A stretch of 64,000 nt of DNA. It comes from Microbacteriaceae bacterium (GTDB lineage Bacteria; Actinomycetota; Actinomycetes; Actinomycetales; Microbacteriaceae). Where the stretch lies: assembly GCA_014378715.1 (NCBI GenBank), contig JACMNE010000056.1, positions 18,683 to 82,682 on the forward strand, in the 5' to 3' direction. Below are positions 17,002-25,959 of the stretch, in pieces. How positions within the stretch are numbered: the first letter of the stretch is position 1; every line of letters begins with the position of its first letter. Position numbers and translations under genes: made by a program. Below the pieces are notes generated by a model. It was not told the DNA's origin and did no database searches. It was given only the letters and a program-made list of their open reading frames with translations.

Positions 17002-17702
17002 GCGAGCACCTCGGGTATCTCGGTGGTTGCGATACGGCGGCCCGTGTAGAACGGGACCTCCTCGCGCACGTGGCGGCGTGCCTCCGTCTGGCGCAGGTGG
17101 CGCATCAGGTCGACGAGGTCGACGAGCTCCGGAGCCTCGAGGGCGAGGATCCACTCGTAGTCCCCGAGGGCGAAGGACGCGACGGTGTTGGCGAGCACCT
17201 GGGGGTAGTGCGAGCCCTTGCGGCCGTGGTCACCGAGCATCGCCTTGCGCTCGTCGTCGGGCAGGAGGTACCACTCGTAGGAGCGGACGAAGGGATAGAC
17301 GGTGAGCCAGGCCTCCGGCTCCTTGTCCCGCATGAATGCGGGCAGATGATTGTTGGTGAACTCGGCATCGCGGTGCACACCCATCGCGTTCCAGGTGGGG
17401 AGCAGGTGGAAGAGCATGCTCGTGCGGCGGAGGGAGCGGAGAGCCCACTGGATGTCCTCCGGGGTCGGACCGTGCAGCCAGATCATCAGGTCGGCGTCGG
17501 ACCGCAGCGACGAGACGTCGTAGAAGCCTCGCACGGTGACCCCGCGGGCCTCCACCTCGCCGATTGCTGTGTCGAGTTTGTCCACGAGGACGGCCTCGTC
17601 GGATTCCGGAATGCGGGTTGCGTCGGGTCCGCGACGGAAGACCGCCCAGAGTGTGTAGCCAAGAACGGATTCGGAAGGGTGCGCGACTGCGCTGGTTGTC
17701 AT
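16998..17702 (-). CDS. hemQ: Hydrogen-peroxide-dependent coproheme decarboxylase HemQ/ChdC
   Basis: A 234-residue chlorite-dismutase-fold protein. LGYTLWAVFRR at the N-terminus, FYDVSSLRSDADLMIWLHG, and WLTVYPFVRSYEWYLL (Tyr136 at the radical-forming catalytic position, followed by Arg) identify it. It oxidatively decarboxylates coproheme to heme b, the terminal step of the coproporphyrin route. Two ATGs compete: 17702 lies 11 nt after GAGGGA and is chosen; 17711 lies only 2 nt after it. It is the first gene of the leftward heme operon and starts 57 nt beyond the DUF3618 stop, from whose transcript it could also be read. Confidence 0.94.
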   Translation of the reverse strand: MTTSAVAHPSESVLGYTLWAVFRRGPDATRIPESDEAVLVDKLDTAIGEVEARGVTVRGFYDVSSLRSDADLMIWLHGPTPEDIQWALRSLRRTSMLFHLLPTWNAMGVHRDAEFTNNHLPAFMRDKEPEAWLTVYPFVRSYEWYLLPDDERKAMLGDHGRKGSHYPQVLANTVASFALGDYEWILALEAPELVDLVDLMRHLRQTEARRHVREEVPFYTGRRIATTEIPEVLA

Positions 17703-17759
17703 GAGTTCCATTGTCCCTCGTGAACCCGGCTGCTCAAAAACCTGAGCGGAATGCTGGGC

Positions 17760-17999
17760 TTAGTCTCGGGAAACTACTGCCAGCGCGATGGCCCCGCCGA
17801 CGACCGCGACCGCCGCGGCGACACCGATCATCCAGGGGGCGGGATTGGCCTCGTAGCTCTCGCGCGCCCTCCGGAGGAGGATCCCGGCCTGCTTGGGAAC
17901 GTTGAGCTTGTCCTCGATCTGGTCGAGGGTGCTCTCGAGTTGGGCGCGGGTCTGGGCGACCCGGTCCTGGATCTCCGAAGTCTTGCTTGAATCGCTCAT
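17760..17999 (-). CDS. DUF3618 domain-containing protein
   Basis: A 79-residue protein with an N-terminal helix IQDRVAQTRAQLESTLDQIE (DUF3618 signature) followed by one membrane helix (about residues 55-76). Function unknown; in actinobacteria it is typically encoded with a holin-like and a YtxH-like protein, as here. ATG at 17999 overlaps the upstream gene's TGA (ATGA). It is the third gene of a three-gene operon (18722 to 17760) suggested by spacing to be an envelope or stress-related set. Confidence 0.85.
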   Translation of the reverse strand: MSDSSKTSEIQDRVAQTRAQLESTLDQIEDKLNVPKQAGILLRRARESYEANPAPWMIGVAAAVAVVGGAIALAVVSRD

Positions 18000-18394
18000 T
18001 TGCCCATCCCCTTGATCGTGTTGACGTCGCTTTTGAGGCTGTCGATGGTCTGGGTCGGAATCGGGGGGATTCCGCCCTTGAGCTTGCGGTAGCCGATGAA
18101 CGCCATCGCCGCGGCCGCAATGAGAAGCACGAAGGCGACGACGAGCGCGGCGAGCCAGTCCGGCATCACAGAGGACAGGCCCATGATGGCCGCCGTGAGG
18201 AGCACCCCGAGCATGTAGAGCAGGATGACGGCGGCCACGGCGATGAACGCCCCGCCGATGCCGAGCGCCTTGAGCTTGCCGATCATCTCGGACTTGAGCT
18301 GGGCGATCTCGTTCGTGACCAGCTCCCTGACCAGGGTCGGAACGTCGGCGATCAGCTGGAACAGCGACCGCTTCGCCTTGGGTAGATCTGTCAT
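17996..18394 (-). CDS. Phage holin family protein (actinobacterial holin-X type membrane protein)
   Basis: A 132-residue protein: an amphipathic N-terminus with LIADVPTLVRELVTNEIAQL, two membrane helices (about 45-70 and 77-100) and a cytoplasmic tail with a Gly-Lys motif. This is the 'putative actinobacterial holin-X, holin superfamily III' family. Despite the name nothing phage-like surrounds it; these are chromosomal membrane proteins of unknown function. ATG at 18394 follows an excellent ribosome site GAGGAG (6 nt). It overlaps the DUF3618 gene by 4 nt. Confidence 0.85.
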   Translation of the reverse strand: MTDLPKAKRSLFQLIADVPTLVRELVTNEIAQLKSEMIGKLKALGIGGAFIAVAAVILLYMLGVLLTAAIMGLSSVMPDWLAALVVAFVLLIAAAAMAFIGYRKLKGGIPPIPTQTIDSLKSDVNTIKGMGK

Positions 18395-18431
18395 GTTCTG
18401 CTCCTCATCGCAATGGGGCTGGGCTCTCAGG

Positions 18432-18722
18432 CTAGTTGGAGGGCGACGGCGTCGCGCTGTCCCGCGCCCGGCTCCGCGCGGCGGATTTCTTGGCCGAGGA
18501 GGTGCGCACGGCCTTGGTGACCTTGCCGGTGACGAAGTCGACGACGTCGGGCGCCTTGTCCTTGGCGAAGTCCTCGGCGGCGTGCACCTGGCGCTGCACA
18601 GATCCGCTGTGCCAGAACGTGTCGGCGGCCCTGGCGATCTGGTCGTAGCGGCCGCGGCCAGCGCGGCTTCCGAGCACATAGCCGACGGCAAGTCCGGCAA
18701 CGAGTATCAGTTTTCCACGCAT
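18432..18722 (-). CDS. YtxH-like small membrane-anchored protein
   Basis: A 96-residue protein starting [22 protein letters not shown], one N-terminal membrane helix with the [10 protein letters not shown] motif common to YtxH-like proteins, followed by a basic, Ala/Lys-rich cytoplasmic tail. ATG at 18722 has GGAG 5 nt upstream; a GTG two codons earlier would overlap that site. First gene of the operon with the holin-like and DUF3618 genes. Role unknown; YtxH-type proteins are often linked to general stress. Confidence 0.78.
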   Translation of the reverse strand: MRGKLILVAGLAVGYVLGSRAGRGRYDQIARAADTFWHSGSVQRQVHAAEDFAKDKAPDVVDFVTGKVTKAVRTSSAKKSAARSRARDSATPSPSN

Positions 18723-18765
18723 GTCCACTCCAATTCGGGGGTTCCAGTCCGGGCACGATGTTAGT

Positions 18766-20241
18766 TCACTCGATTGCCAACCCTAGCGGGGGATCCGCGA
18801 GCAGGTCGTGGGCTAGATTCGCGGCCGAGACTCGTGCATACCCGATGATCGACGCGAGCCCTGCACCTGAGATTGTCTCGCCGATGACGAGGGGGGTGGC
18901 GGTCTCCGCGACATCCGCTGCGGGGGTGCGGCGGGTCGGCGCCCCGCGCCACTGCACCCGGGCGAAGTCGAGCACGTCGGCCACCGGGATCGCCACACCG
19001 AGCAGGCGGGCGGCCTCGGTGCGGGCGAGTTCGCGCAGGTCGGCGTCGGCGTCGGGGGCCGCCGCGAACGACAGCCGCAGCACGTGCACCCCCGGCTCGA
19101 CCCTCCGGACGGCGCTCGCTGCGGTGCCGGCTTCGGAACCGGCTTCGGTGCCCGCGAGCCAGGCCCACTTGGCGGTCGAGTGTGTCAGGGCCTTGGCCCG
19201 GAACTCGATGCGAGCGGATGTCGCGGGTGCCCCGTTGCCTGGCACAGCGCCGGCCGCCCTGCCCGCCGCCTTCGACGCCGCCCTGCCTGCCGCTTTCACC
19301 GCGCGCGAGTCGCCAGACAGGGGCCCGGCGACGAGGACGCCGGAGCCGCGGGGCGCCGCGTCGAGGGCAGGAGAGCGCACCACGAGGGTGGCGAGGGTGA
19401 TCGGCACCCCGGTCGGGTCGCCGAGCTCGGTCGCGAGGATGACGGCGTCGGCGGTGAGGCGGATGTCGTCCGTGAGGGTGGTGCCCGCGACATCCGCTGC
19501 GTGCACCCGGGTGCCGAGGAGGATCTCCGCGCGCCCGTCGAGGTCGGCGGCGAGCGCGTCGACGAGGCGGAAGATGCCGCCGACCAGGCCCTGGACCGCC
19601 GAGCCGGCCGGCGCCTTCTCGCGCACGGTGAGCACGGCCTTCGCCAGAGACCCCTCGGCGAGGAGGATGGTGCGCAGGCGCGGCGCGACGATGTCGACGT
19701 CGAGGCTGTCAGGGTGGGCAGAGTGGATGCCGCCGGCGACCGGGGCGACGAGGCGGTCGAGCACGGCACGGCCCATGCGCTTGCGAACCAGGGCGCCGAG
19801 GTTGCGCTCGCGGGAGCCGACGAAGCCGGAGAGCAGGGCGTCGAGCTGGGCGCGGAGGGCGCCGGGCAGGCCGACGACGCGGATGACGTCGCGGGCGAGC
19901 GGCACGGAGGGGATGCCGAGCAGGCTGGCCTGGGGCAGGGGCACGGCGGGGCCGGTGAGCGGCTGGAGCCAAGCGCCGCCGGCCACGGGCTGCACGATGT
20001 CGCCGGAAAGTCCGAGTTCGGTGAGAAGGGTGCTCACGGTGCCGAGGCGCGTGGCGAAGCTTTCCGCCCCCGAGTCGAGGCGGATGCCGCCGACGGTGTG
20101 CGAGGCGACCTTGCCTCCGAGCCGGGAGCCGGCCTCGACGAGCGTGACGCGCAGGCCGGCGCGGACGAGCTCGCGGGCGGCCACGAGCCCGGCGATGCCG
20201 CCACCGACGACGATGACGTGCGGGGCGCTGGACTCGTTCAC
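18766..20241 (-). CDS. hemG: Coproporphyrinogen III oxidase / protoporphyrinogen oxidase (CgoX, HemY type)
   Basis: A 491-residue FAD amine-oxidase-fold protein; [19 protein letters not shown] at residues 8-26 is the dinucleotide-binding motif and [18 protein letters not shown] the conserved central region. In gram-positive bacteria with HemQ it oxidises coproporphyrinogen III to coproporphyrin III using O2. The GTG at 20241 has AAGGA 9 nt upstream and puts the FAD motif at the normal distance; three in-frame ATGs (20259, 20277, 20295) lie in an 18-bp repeat upstream and are alternatives. An Ala/Lys-rich repeat ([18 protein letters not shown]) interrupts the middle. Follows hemE on the same strand. 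Confidence 0.92.
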   Translation of the reverse strand: MNESSAPHVIVVGGGIAGLVAARELVRAGLRVTLVEAGSRLGGKVASHTVGGIRLDSGAESFATRLGTVSTLLTELGLSGDIVQPVAGGAWLQPLTGPAVPLPQASLLGIPSVPLARDVIRVVGLPGALRAQLDALLSGFVGSRERNLGALVRKRMGRAVLDRLVAPVAGGIHSAHPDSLDVDIVAPRLRTILLAEGSLAKAVLTVREKAPAGSAVQGLVGGIFRLVDALAADLDGRAEILLGTRVHAADVAGTTLTDDIRLTADAVILATELGDPTGVPITLATLVVRSPALDAAPRGSGVLVAGPLSGDSRAVKAAGRAASKAAGRAAGAVPGNGAPATSARIEFRAKALTHSTAKWAWLAGTEAGSEAGTAASAVRRVEPGVHVLRLSFAAAPDADADLRELARTEAARLLGVAIPVADVLDFARVQWRGAPTRRTPAADVAETATPLVIGETISGAGLASIIGYARVSAANLAHDLLADPPLGLAIE

Positions 20242-20251
20242 GCCCTTATCC

Positions 20252-20305
20252 TTCAGCATCGGGCTGTCCGTGAGCATCGGGCCGTCAGAGAGCATCGGGC
20301 CGTCA
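20252..20305 (-). repeat. 18-bp tandem repeat (3 units) at the hemE/cgoX junction
   Basis: Units 20305-20288, 20287-20270 and 20269-20252 on the minus strand share TGACGGCCCGATGCTC with few differences. The first unit begins with the hemE stop codon TGA, and each unit carries an ATG in the cgoX frame. Confidence 0.9.
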
Positions 20306-21367
20306 GGCGGAGTGGACCAGGGCGACGATGCGGGAGAGCACGTCGGGGTCGGTCTCCGGGGGAACGCCATGGCCGAGGTTGACGACGTGGGCCGGGGCCG
20401 CCCGGCCGCGCTCGACGACGTCGAGTACGTGCGCCTCGAGCACCTCCCACGGGGCGGCCAGCAGCGCCGGGTTGATGTTGCCCTGCACCGGCACGTTGCC
20501 GCCGAGGCGGCGGATTCCCTCGTCGAGCGGGATGCGGTCGTCGATGCCGACGGCATCGGCACCGACGTCGCGCATCGCGCCGAGCAGCTCCCCGGTGCCG
20601 ACTCCGAAGTGCACGATCGGCATACCCAGGTCTGTCACGTGCGAGATCGCAAGCTTCGAGTACGGCGCGACGTGGGCGGTGTAGTCGGCGAGCGACAGCG
20701 ATCCAGCCCAGGAGTCGAACAGCTGGGCCGCACTCGCCCCGGCGAGGATCTGCGCGCGGAGGAAGGCCCCGGTAACGTCGGCCGCCCAGGTCATCAGGGC
20801 GTGCCAGGTGGCCGGGTCCGCGTGCATCAGGGTGCGGGCGCGAAGGTGGTCCTTCGAGGGACCGCCCTCGACGAGGTACGCGGCCAGGGTGAACGGTGCC
20901 CCGGCGAACCCGATGAGCGGCGTCGAACCCAGCTGCGCGACGGTACGGGCGACGCCGGCACCGATCGGCGCGAGGGCGTCCGGGTGCAGCGGACGCAGCG
21001 CCGCGACATCCGCTGCGCTGCGGATCGGGGCGCCGAGAACAGGGCCGCGACCGGCGACGATGTCGACGTCGACCCCGGCGAGCTTGAGCGGCACCACGAT
21101 GTCGCTGAAGAAGATCGCGGCATCGACCGCGTGCCGCCGCCACGGCTGCAGTGTGATCTCACTCGAGAGCTCCGGGTCGAGGCAGGCGTCGAGCATCGCC
21201 GTGCCGACCCGCAGGGCACGGTACTCGGGCAGGGAACGGCCAGCCTGGCGCATGAACCAGACGGGGGTCACGGGCGGCCGATCGCCCCGATAGGCGCGGA
21301 TAACGGGGGATGCGGCGGTGCGGCCGTCGACAAGCGGGTGTTCAGCTGGCAGGTTCACGTGGTTCAT
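20303..21367 (-). CDS. hemE: Uroporphyrinogen decarboxylase
   Basis: A 354-residue TIM-barrel enzyme with [16 protein letters not shown] near the N-terminus (conserved Arg residues bind substrate carboxylates), [33 protein letters not shown], and [13 protein letters not shown] at the C-terminus. It decarboxylates uroporphyrinogen III to coproporphyrinogen III. The ATG at 21367 matches family N-termini; an in-frame ATG at 21388 is possible. The best ribosome site upstream, GGGAGG, is 5 nt before an out-of-frame ATG that opens a three-codon frame ending in ATGA over the hemE start. Divergent from hemA, and followed by cgoX. Confidence 0.95.
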   Translation of the reverse strand: MNHVNLPAEHPLVDGRTAASPVIRAYRGDRPPVTPVWFMRQAGRSLPEYRALRVGTAMLDACLDPELSSEITLQPWRRHAVDAAIFFSDIVVPLKLAGVDVDIVAGRGPVLGAPIRSAADVAALRPLHPDALAPIGAGVARTVAQLGSTPLIGFAGAPFTLAAYLVEGGPSKDHLRARTLMHADPATWHALMTWAADVTGAFLRAQILAGASAAQLFDSWAGSLSLADYTAHVAPYSKLAISHVTDLGMPIVHFGVGTGELLGAMRDVGADAVGIDDRIPLDEGIRRLGGNVPVQGNINPALLAAPWEVLEAHVLDVVERGRAAPAHVVNLGHGVPPETDPDVLSRIVALVHSA

Positions 21368-21386
21368 TCTCGCATCAGCGCCTCCC
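21364..21386 (-). promoter_or_regulatory. Ribosome site plus three-codon upstream ORF overlapping the hemE start
   Basis: On the minus strand GGGAGG (21386-21381) stands 5 nt before ATGCGAGAATGA (21375-21364). This 3-codon frame (Met-Arg-Glu-stop) overlaps the hemE ATG as ATGA, so hemE translation may depend on re-initiation. The role is inferred only from layout. Confidence 0.4.
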
Positions 21387-21443
21387 ATCGGCCCGCGAGC
21401 GGCCCCCTGTCGCCGCTCGTACTCCGCTCCCAGACGCGAGAGT

Positions 21444-21449
21444 TATCAT
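21444..21449 (+). promoter_or_regulatory. -10 box for leaderless hemA transcript
   Basis: TATCAT ends 5 nt before the GTG at 21455. Confidence 0.45.
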
Positions 21450-21454
21450 GGATT

Positions 21455-22741
21455 GTGCTTCTTTGTCTGACCGCCAACCACCGGAACGCGAGCTTCGACA
21501 TCCTCGAGAAGCTCTCCGTTGGCGCACCCCAGGCCGCGGGCGCCCTCGTCTCCGGCACCCCCTTCGTGAGCGGTGCCGTGGTGCTCGCCACCTGCAACCG
21601 CTTCGAGGCGTACCTCGACATCGACGAGAGCTCCGGCCGCCGCAGCGTCGACGCCACCGTCGCGGCGATGAGCGGCGCCAGCGGCATCAGCGCCGATGAG
21701 CTGCGCTCCTCCGTCACGGTGCTGAGCGGCGACGACGTCGTCGAGCACCTCTTCGCCGTCTCCTCCGGCCTCGAGTCCGTCGTCATCGGCGAGGACGAGA
21801 TCTCCGGCCAGGTGCGCCGCGCCCTCGAGCAGGCGCGTATGGCAGGCACCACATCCTCCGCCCTCGAACTCCTGTTCCAGCGCGCCTCGACCACCTCCCG
21901 CGTCGTCAAGTCCTCCACCGCCGTGGGCACCGCCGGCCGCTCACTTGTGCGCCTCGCCCTCGAGCTCGCCTCGAGCCGGGTCACCGACTGGGCGCACGCG
22001 CGGGTGCTGATGATCGGCACCGGCTCCTACGCCGGCGCGTCACTCGCGGCCCTCCGCGACCGCGGCGCCGTCGATGTCACCGTCTACTCCCCCTCGGGCC
22101 GCGGCGAGAAGTTCGCGCACGGCCACGACATCCGCTTCACGACCGACCTCGCTGCCGCGGCCACCGCGAGCGACGTCATCGTCAGCTGCACGATCGTCGA
22201 CGGGCACATCGTCACTCCCGAACTGCTCGCCGACTCCGAGCGCACCCTCGTGATCGACCTCGGACTGCCCCGCAACGTCGATCCGGCCGTCGGAGCGATC
22301 GAGGGCATCGAGCTGCTCGACCTCGAAACCATCAGCCTGCACGCTCCGCTCGAGGAGCTCAACGCCACCAGCCAGGCCCGCGAGGTCGTGGGCAACGCCG
22401 CGGCCGAGTTCACCGCGGCCAAGGCGGAGCAGCAGCTCACCTCCTCCGTCGTCGCCCTCCGCGGCCACCTCTTCGACCTGCTCGACGCCGAGATCGAGCG
22501 CGCCAGGACCCGCGGCGATTCGAGCCAGCAGACCGAGCAGGCCCTCCGCCACCTCACTAGCGTGCTGCTGCACGCCCCGTCGGTGCGCGCCCGCGAGCTC
22601 GCCCGCGCCGGCCGCGGCGACGAGTTCACCGCCGGCCTCGAGGCCATCTTCGGGGTCGTCCCCGCCGTCATCGTGCCGATGATCCCCGGAGCGGATGTCG
22701 CGTCCCCCGCTTCTCTGCTCCTCGACGCCGACGCATCCTGA
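21455..22741 (+). CDS. hemA: Glutamyl-tRNA reductase
   Basis: A 428-residue enzyme that reduces glutamyl-tRNA to glutamate-1-semialdehyde, the committed step of tetrapyrrole synthesis. [16 protein letters not shown] at the N-terminus, [11 protein letters not shown] with the nucleophilic Cys47, [17 protein letters not shown], and [17 protein letters not shown] (NADPH-binding) support it. The GTG at 21455 gives the standard N-terminus [10 protein letters not shown] and has a leaderless -10 box; a huge upstream frame in the same register is shadow of cgoX and hemE on the other strand. It diverges from hemE and is not in the main heme operon. Confidence 0.96.
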   Translation: MLLCLTANHRNASFDILEKLSVGAPQAAGALVSGTPFVSGAVVLATCNRFEAYLDIDESSGRRSVDATVAAMSGASGISADELRSSVTVLSGDDVVEHLFAVSSGLESVVIGEDEISGQVRRALEQARMAGTTSSALELLFQRASTTSRVVKSSTAVGTAGRSLVRLALELASSRVTDWAHARVLMIGTGSYAGASLAALRDRGAVDVTVYSPSGRGEKFAHGHDIRFTTDLAAAATASDVIVSCTIVDGHIVTPELLADSERTLVIDLGLPRNVDPAVGAIEGIELLDLETISLHAPLEELNATSQAREVVGNAAAEFTAAKAEQQLTSSVVALRGHLFDLLDAEIERARTRGDSSQQTEQALRHLTSVLLHAPSVRARELARAGRGDEFTAGLEAIFGVVPAVIVPMIPGADVASPASLLLDADAS

Positions 22742-22775
22742 GCACCAGCTCCCCACCCCCCGCCCTAACCCGCCC

Positions 22776-22781
22776 TAACAT
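22776..22781 (+). promoter_or_regulatory. -10 box before the decayed GNAT gene
   Basis: TAACAT ends 6 nt before the GTG at 22788, so the promoter of the pseudogene looks intact. Confidence 0.4.
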
Positions 22782-22787
22782 GGGGGC

Positions 22788-23188
22788 GTGCCCCTCGAGA
22801 TCACCGCGCCCATCGAGATCACCGCGCCCACCGAGACCACACGGCTCGTTCTGCGCTCGCTCCGCCCCAGTGACCTGACCGATGTCGCCGCATACCAGTC
22901 CCGCGAGGACGTGGTGCGCCACCTTCCCTGGAACGTGCGCACCCGCGAGGAGTCCGCGGAGCACCTGGCGAAGCGCATCGTGGCGACCCTCCTCGAGAAC
23001 GACGGCGACCACCTGGTGGCCGCCGTCGAACGTCCCGGTGCCGCCCGGAGCGCGTCATCGGCGAGGCGAACCTCGTGCTGACCAGCGTTGAGCACCGCCA
23101 GGTGTTCACGGGCGAGTTCGCTGACACCGACATCTACGCGATGCTCGACGTGGAGTGGACGACCCGCGACGCGATCGACGGCCGATGA
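22788..23188 (+). pseudogene. Decayed GNAT-family N-acetyltransferase
   Basis: The first frame (22788 to about 23035) encodes a GNAT/RimJ-type N-terminus: TTRLVLRSLRPSDLTDVAAY, then SREDVVRHLPWNVRT. A frame change near 23035-23048 is needed to continue as ERVIGEANLVLTSVEHRQ, which then jumps directly to VFTGEFADTDIYAMLDVEW, the very C-terminal segment of this family. The roughly 80 residues in between, containing the acetyl-CoA-binding loop (R/QxxGxG/A), are absent. So there is both a frameshift and an internal deletion. Its final TGA overlaps the ATG of the DksA-like gene (ATGA), implying an older intact operon. Confidence 0.7.
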
Positions 23189-23559
23189 CGCTGCTTCCGG
23201 CCCAACTGGCCCATTTCGAGGAGCTCCTGCTGCACGAGCTCGCGGAGCGCGGGCAGGAAGCGAATGTCCTCGCCGACGGCCTCCGTGTCGTGCGCCTCGC
23301 GAAGGGCGACGGCACGGCCGACGACGAGCACGACCCTGATGGCCCGACCCTGTCGGCCGAGTGGTCGCGGATGTCCGGCCTGGAGTCCGAGCTGGTGGCC
23401 AAGACCGCGGCCACCCGGAGTGCGCTTGCCCGCATCGCGGCCGGCACCTACGGCCGCTGCGTGCGCCGGGGCGAACCGATCGGGCTCGACCGACTCGAGG
23501 CGCGGCCCGCCGCCGAGCTCTGCATCGAGTGCGCGAGGGAGGTCGAACCGCGGCACTGA
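23185..23559 (+). CDS. TraR/DksA-type zinc-finger-like protein
   Basis: A 124-residue protein with an N-terminal coiled-coil region and a C-terminal DksA/TraR finger: GTYGRCVRRGEPIGLDRLEARP then LCIECAREVEP. The canonical finger is CxxC...CxxC, but the second Cys is replaced by Arg (C-V-R-R), leaving three cysteines, so zinc binding may be weak or lost. Such proteins can bind the RNA polymerase secondary channel. The ATG at 23185 overlaps the stop of the decayed GNAT gene. No dedicated promoter is obvious, so its expression may depend on the upstream leaderless promoter. Confidence 0.78.
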   Translation: MTLLPAQLAHFEELLLHELAERGQEANVLADGLRVVRLAKGDGTADDEHDPDGPTLSAEWSRMSGLESELVAKTAATRSALARIAAGTYGRCVRRGEPIGLDRLEARPAAELCIECAREVEPRH

Positions 23560-23703
23560 GGATCGTTGCCAATCCGTCACCCGGCTGACCGCAGAAGTGC
23601 GCTAATTTGCACGGGGGACCGCTGACTAGGGTGGTGACGAACCCCGAACGCCGTCCTCGGGCGAACGCCCCGGTCGCGAGCACCACAGTCAAAGGAGACA
23701 GAA

Positions 23704-25959
23704 GTGACCTCCACGATCGATGCGAAGTCGGACGACCGGCAGCCGAAGCCGGGCGAGACGATCGAGCTGTACACCGACCCGGCCAAGCCGCCCGTCGGAC
23801 TCCGCCATCGGGCAAGGTGGACACCCCTCAAGATCGTCCTGTGGGTCGCCATCGCCCTGATCGGCGGCTTCGGCTGGTTCATGATCGCGATCGTCCGCGG
23901 CGACGAGGTCAACTCGGTCTGGTTCGTAGCTGCCTCCGTCGGCACCTTCCTCATCGGCTACCGCTTCTACTCGAAGTTCATCGAGCGCAAGCTGCTGAAG
24001 CCCGACGATCGGCGCGCCACGCCCGCCGAGATCCTCAACAACGGCAGGGACTTCGAGCCCACCGACCGTCGGGTGCTCTTCGGCCACCACTTCGCCGCGA
24101 TCGCCGGCGCCGGCCCGCTCATCGGTCCGGTGCTCGCCGCCCAGATGGGGTACCTGCCCGGCACGATGTGGATCATCTTCGGTGTCATCATCGCCGGCGC
24201 CGTTCAGGACTACCTGGTGCTCTTCTTCTCGATGCGCCGGCGCGGCCGCTCGCTCGGGCAGATGGCAAAGGACGAGCTGGGCCGGTTCGGCGGGGTCGCC
24301 GCGCTCGTCGCCACCCTCCTGATCATGTCGATCATCCTCGCGGTGCTCGCCCTCATCGTCGTCAACGCCCTCGCCGAAAGCCCCTGGGGCGTCTTCTCGA
24401 TCGCGATGACGATCCCGATCGCTCTGTTCATGGGGGTGTACCTGAGGTATCTGCGCCCGGGCCGCATCTCAGAGGTGTCGGTCATCGGAGTCGCGCTGCT
24501 CCTCCTCGCGATCATCGCGGGAGGATGGGTCGCCGAGACGAGCTGGGGCGTTGAGATCTTCACCCTCGACAAGGTCGCGCTCGCCTGGGCCCTGATCATC
24601 TACGGCTTCGTCGCCTCGGTGCTCCCGGTCTGGCTCCTGCTCGCCCCGCGCGACTACCTCTCCACCTTCATGAAGATCGGCACGATCATCCTGCTCGCGA
24701 TCGGCATCATCATCGTGCAGCCCGTTGTGCAGATGCCGGCCATCACCGAGTTCGCCCTGAACGGCCAGGGACCGGTGTTCGCCGGGTCGCTCTTCCCCTT
24801 CCTCTTCATCACGATCGCCTGCGGGGCACTGAGCGGGTTCCACTCGTTGATCGCCTCTGGCACCACCCCGAAACTGATCGAGAAGGAGTCCCAGACGCGG
24901 GCCATCGGCTACGGCGGGATGCTCATCGAGTCCTTTGTCGCGATCATGGCGCTGGTCGCCGCGATCACCCTCGACCGTGGGCTGTACTTCGCCATGAACG
25001 CCTCGGCCGCCCTCACCGGCGGGACCCCGGAGGGCGCAGCGGAGTTCATCAGCGGACTCGGGCCGCTCGGGGGCACCGGCATGACCGCCGCCGAGATCGC
25101 CCAGGCTGCGCGGGACGTGGGGGAGGCGTCGCTCGTCTCCCGCACCGGGGGTGCCCCGACCCTGGCCGTCGGCATCGCGAACATCCTCGGCGAGGTTTGG
25201 CAGGGGTCGGACCTCCGGGCGTTCTGGTACCACTTCGGCATCATGTTCGAGGCACTGTTCATCCTGACGACCGTGGACGCGGGAACCCGCGTCGCGCGAT
25301 TCATGCTGAGCGACACCCTCGGCAATGTCAGCCAGAAGTTCCGCGACCCGTCGTGGCGCATCGGCGCGTGGATCTCCTCGATCATCGTCGTCGCCGCGTG
25401 GGGCAGCATCCTGCTCATGGGCGTCACCGACCCCCTCGGTGGCATCAACACGCTGTTCCCGCTCTTCGGAATCGCGAACCAGCTCCTCGCCGCCATCGCC
25501 CTCGCCATCTGCGTGGCGATCGTCTGCAAGAAGGGGCTGGTGAAGTGGGCCTGGATCCCCGGCATCCCTCTGGCGCTCGACGCGGTCGTGACTCTCACCG
25601 CCTCGTTCCAGAAGATCTTCTCGCCGATCCCCGGGCTGGGTTTCTGGGCCCAGAACGCCACCTACCGCGCCGCGCTCGATAACGGCGAGACCTCGCTCGG
25701 ACCGGCCCAGACCGTCGAGGCGATGAACGCCGTGGTGCGCAACACCGCGATCCAGGGAACACTGTCGATCATTTTCGCCGTGCTCGTGGTCATCGTGATC
25801 GTCGTCGCGATCAGGGTGAGCATCAGGGCGGTGCGCGCTGGCGGGGAGGTCAGCACCGAGACCGATATTGTGCCCAGCGGCCTCTACGCACCCTCCAGCC
25901 TGCTCGCGACGAGGGAGGAGAAGGCCGTGCAGAAGCGCTGGGAGGCGGAGGTCACATGA
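23704..25959 (+). CDS. cstA: Carbon starvation protein CstA family transporter
   Basis: A 751-residue polytopic membrane protein with about 16-18 helices. NGRDFEPTDRRVLFGHHFAAIAGAGPLIGPVLAAQMGYLPG-type core is present around residues 113-155, and GTTPKLIEKESQTRAIGYGGML and DAGTRVARFMLSD further on. Family members import peptides or pyruvate during carbon limitation. The GTG at 23704 follows a strong site AAAGGAGA. A 140-bp leader region precedes it. Its TGA overlaps the following ybdD-like gene, the classical cstA partner. Confidence 0.93.
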   Translation: MTSTIDAKSDDRQPKPGETIELYTDPAKPPVGLRHRARWTPLKIVLWVAIALIGGFGWFMIAIVRGDEVNSVWFVAASVGTFLIGYRFYSKFIERKLLKPDDRRATPAEILNNGRDFEPTDRRVLFGHHFAAIAGAGPLIGPVLAAQMGYLPGTMWIIFGVIIAGAVQDYLVLFFSMRRRGRSLGQMAKDELGRFGGVAALVATLLIMSIILAVLALIVVNALAESPWGVFSIAMTIPIALFMGVYLRYLRPGRISEVSVIGVALLLLAIIAGGWVAETSWGVEIFTLDKVALAWALIIYGFVASVLPVWLLLAPRDYLSTFMKIGTIILLAIGIIIVQPVVQMPAITEFALNGQGPVFAGSLFPFLFITIACGALSGFHSLIASGTTPKLIEKESQTRAIGYGGMLIESFVAIMALVAAITLDRGLYFAMNASAALTGGTPEGAAEFISGLGPLGGTGMTAAEIAQAARDVGEASLVSRTGGAPTLAVGIANILGEVWQGSDLRAFWYHFGIMFEALFILTTVDAGTRVARFMLSDTLGNVSQKFRDPSWRIGAWISSIIVVAAWGSILLMGVTDPLGGINTLFPLFGIANQLLAAIALAICVAIVCKKGLVKWAWIPGIPLALDAVVTLTASFQKIFSPIPGLGFWAQNATYRAALDNGETSLGPAQTVEAMNAVVRNTAIQGTLSIIFAVLVVIVIVVAIRVSIRAVRAGGEVSTETDIVPSGLYAPSSLLATREEKAVQKRWEAEVT

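Noticed and set aside
15928..17049. 373-codon plus-strand frame opposite hemH
   Set aside because: Shadow frame of a confirmed gene; low-complexity Gly/Asp/Val/Arg composition.
17996..18394. Prophage lysis gene, suggested by the 'phage holin' family name
   Set aside because: No endolysin, capsid, integrase or attachment site is present; this family is chromosomal in most actinobacteria.
18758..21454. Very long upstream extension of the hemA frame
   Set aside because: The extension is antisense to cgoX and hemE. The HemA family starts at the GTG at 21455, which has its own -10 box.
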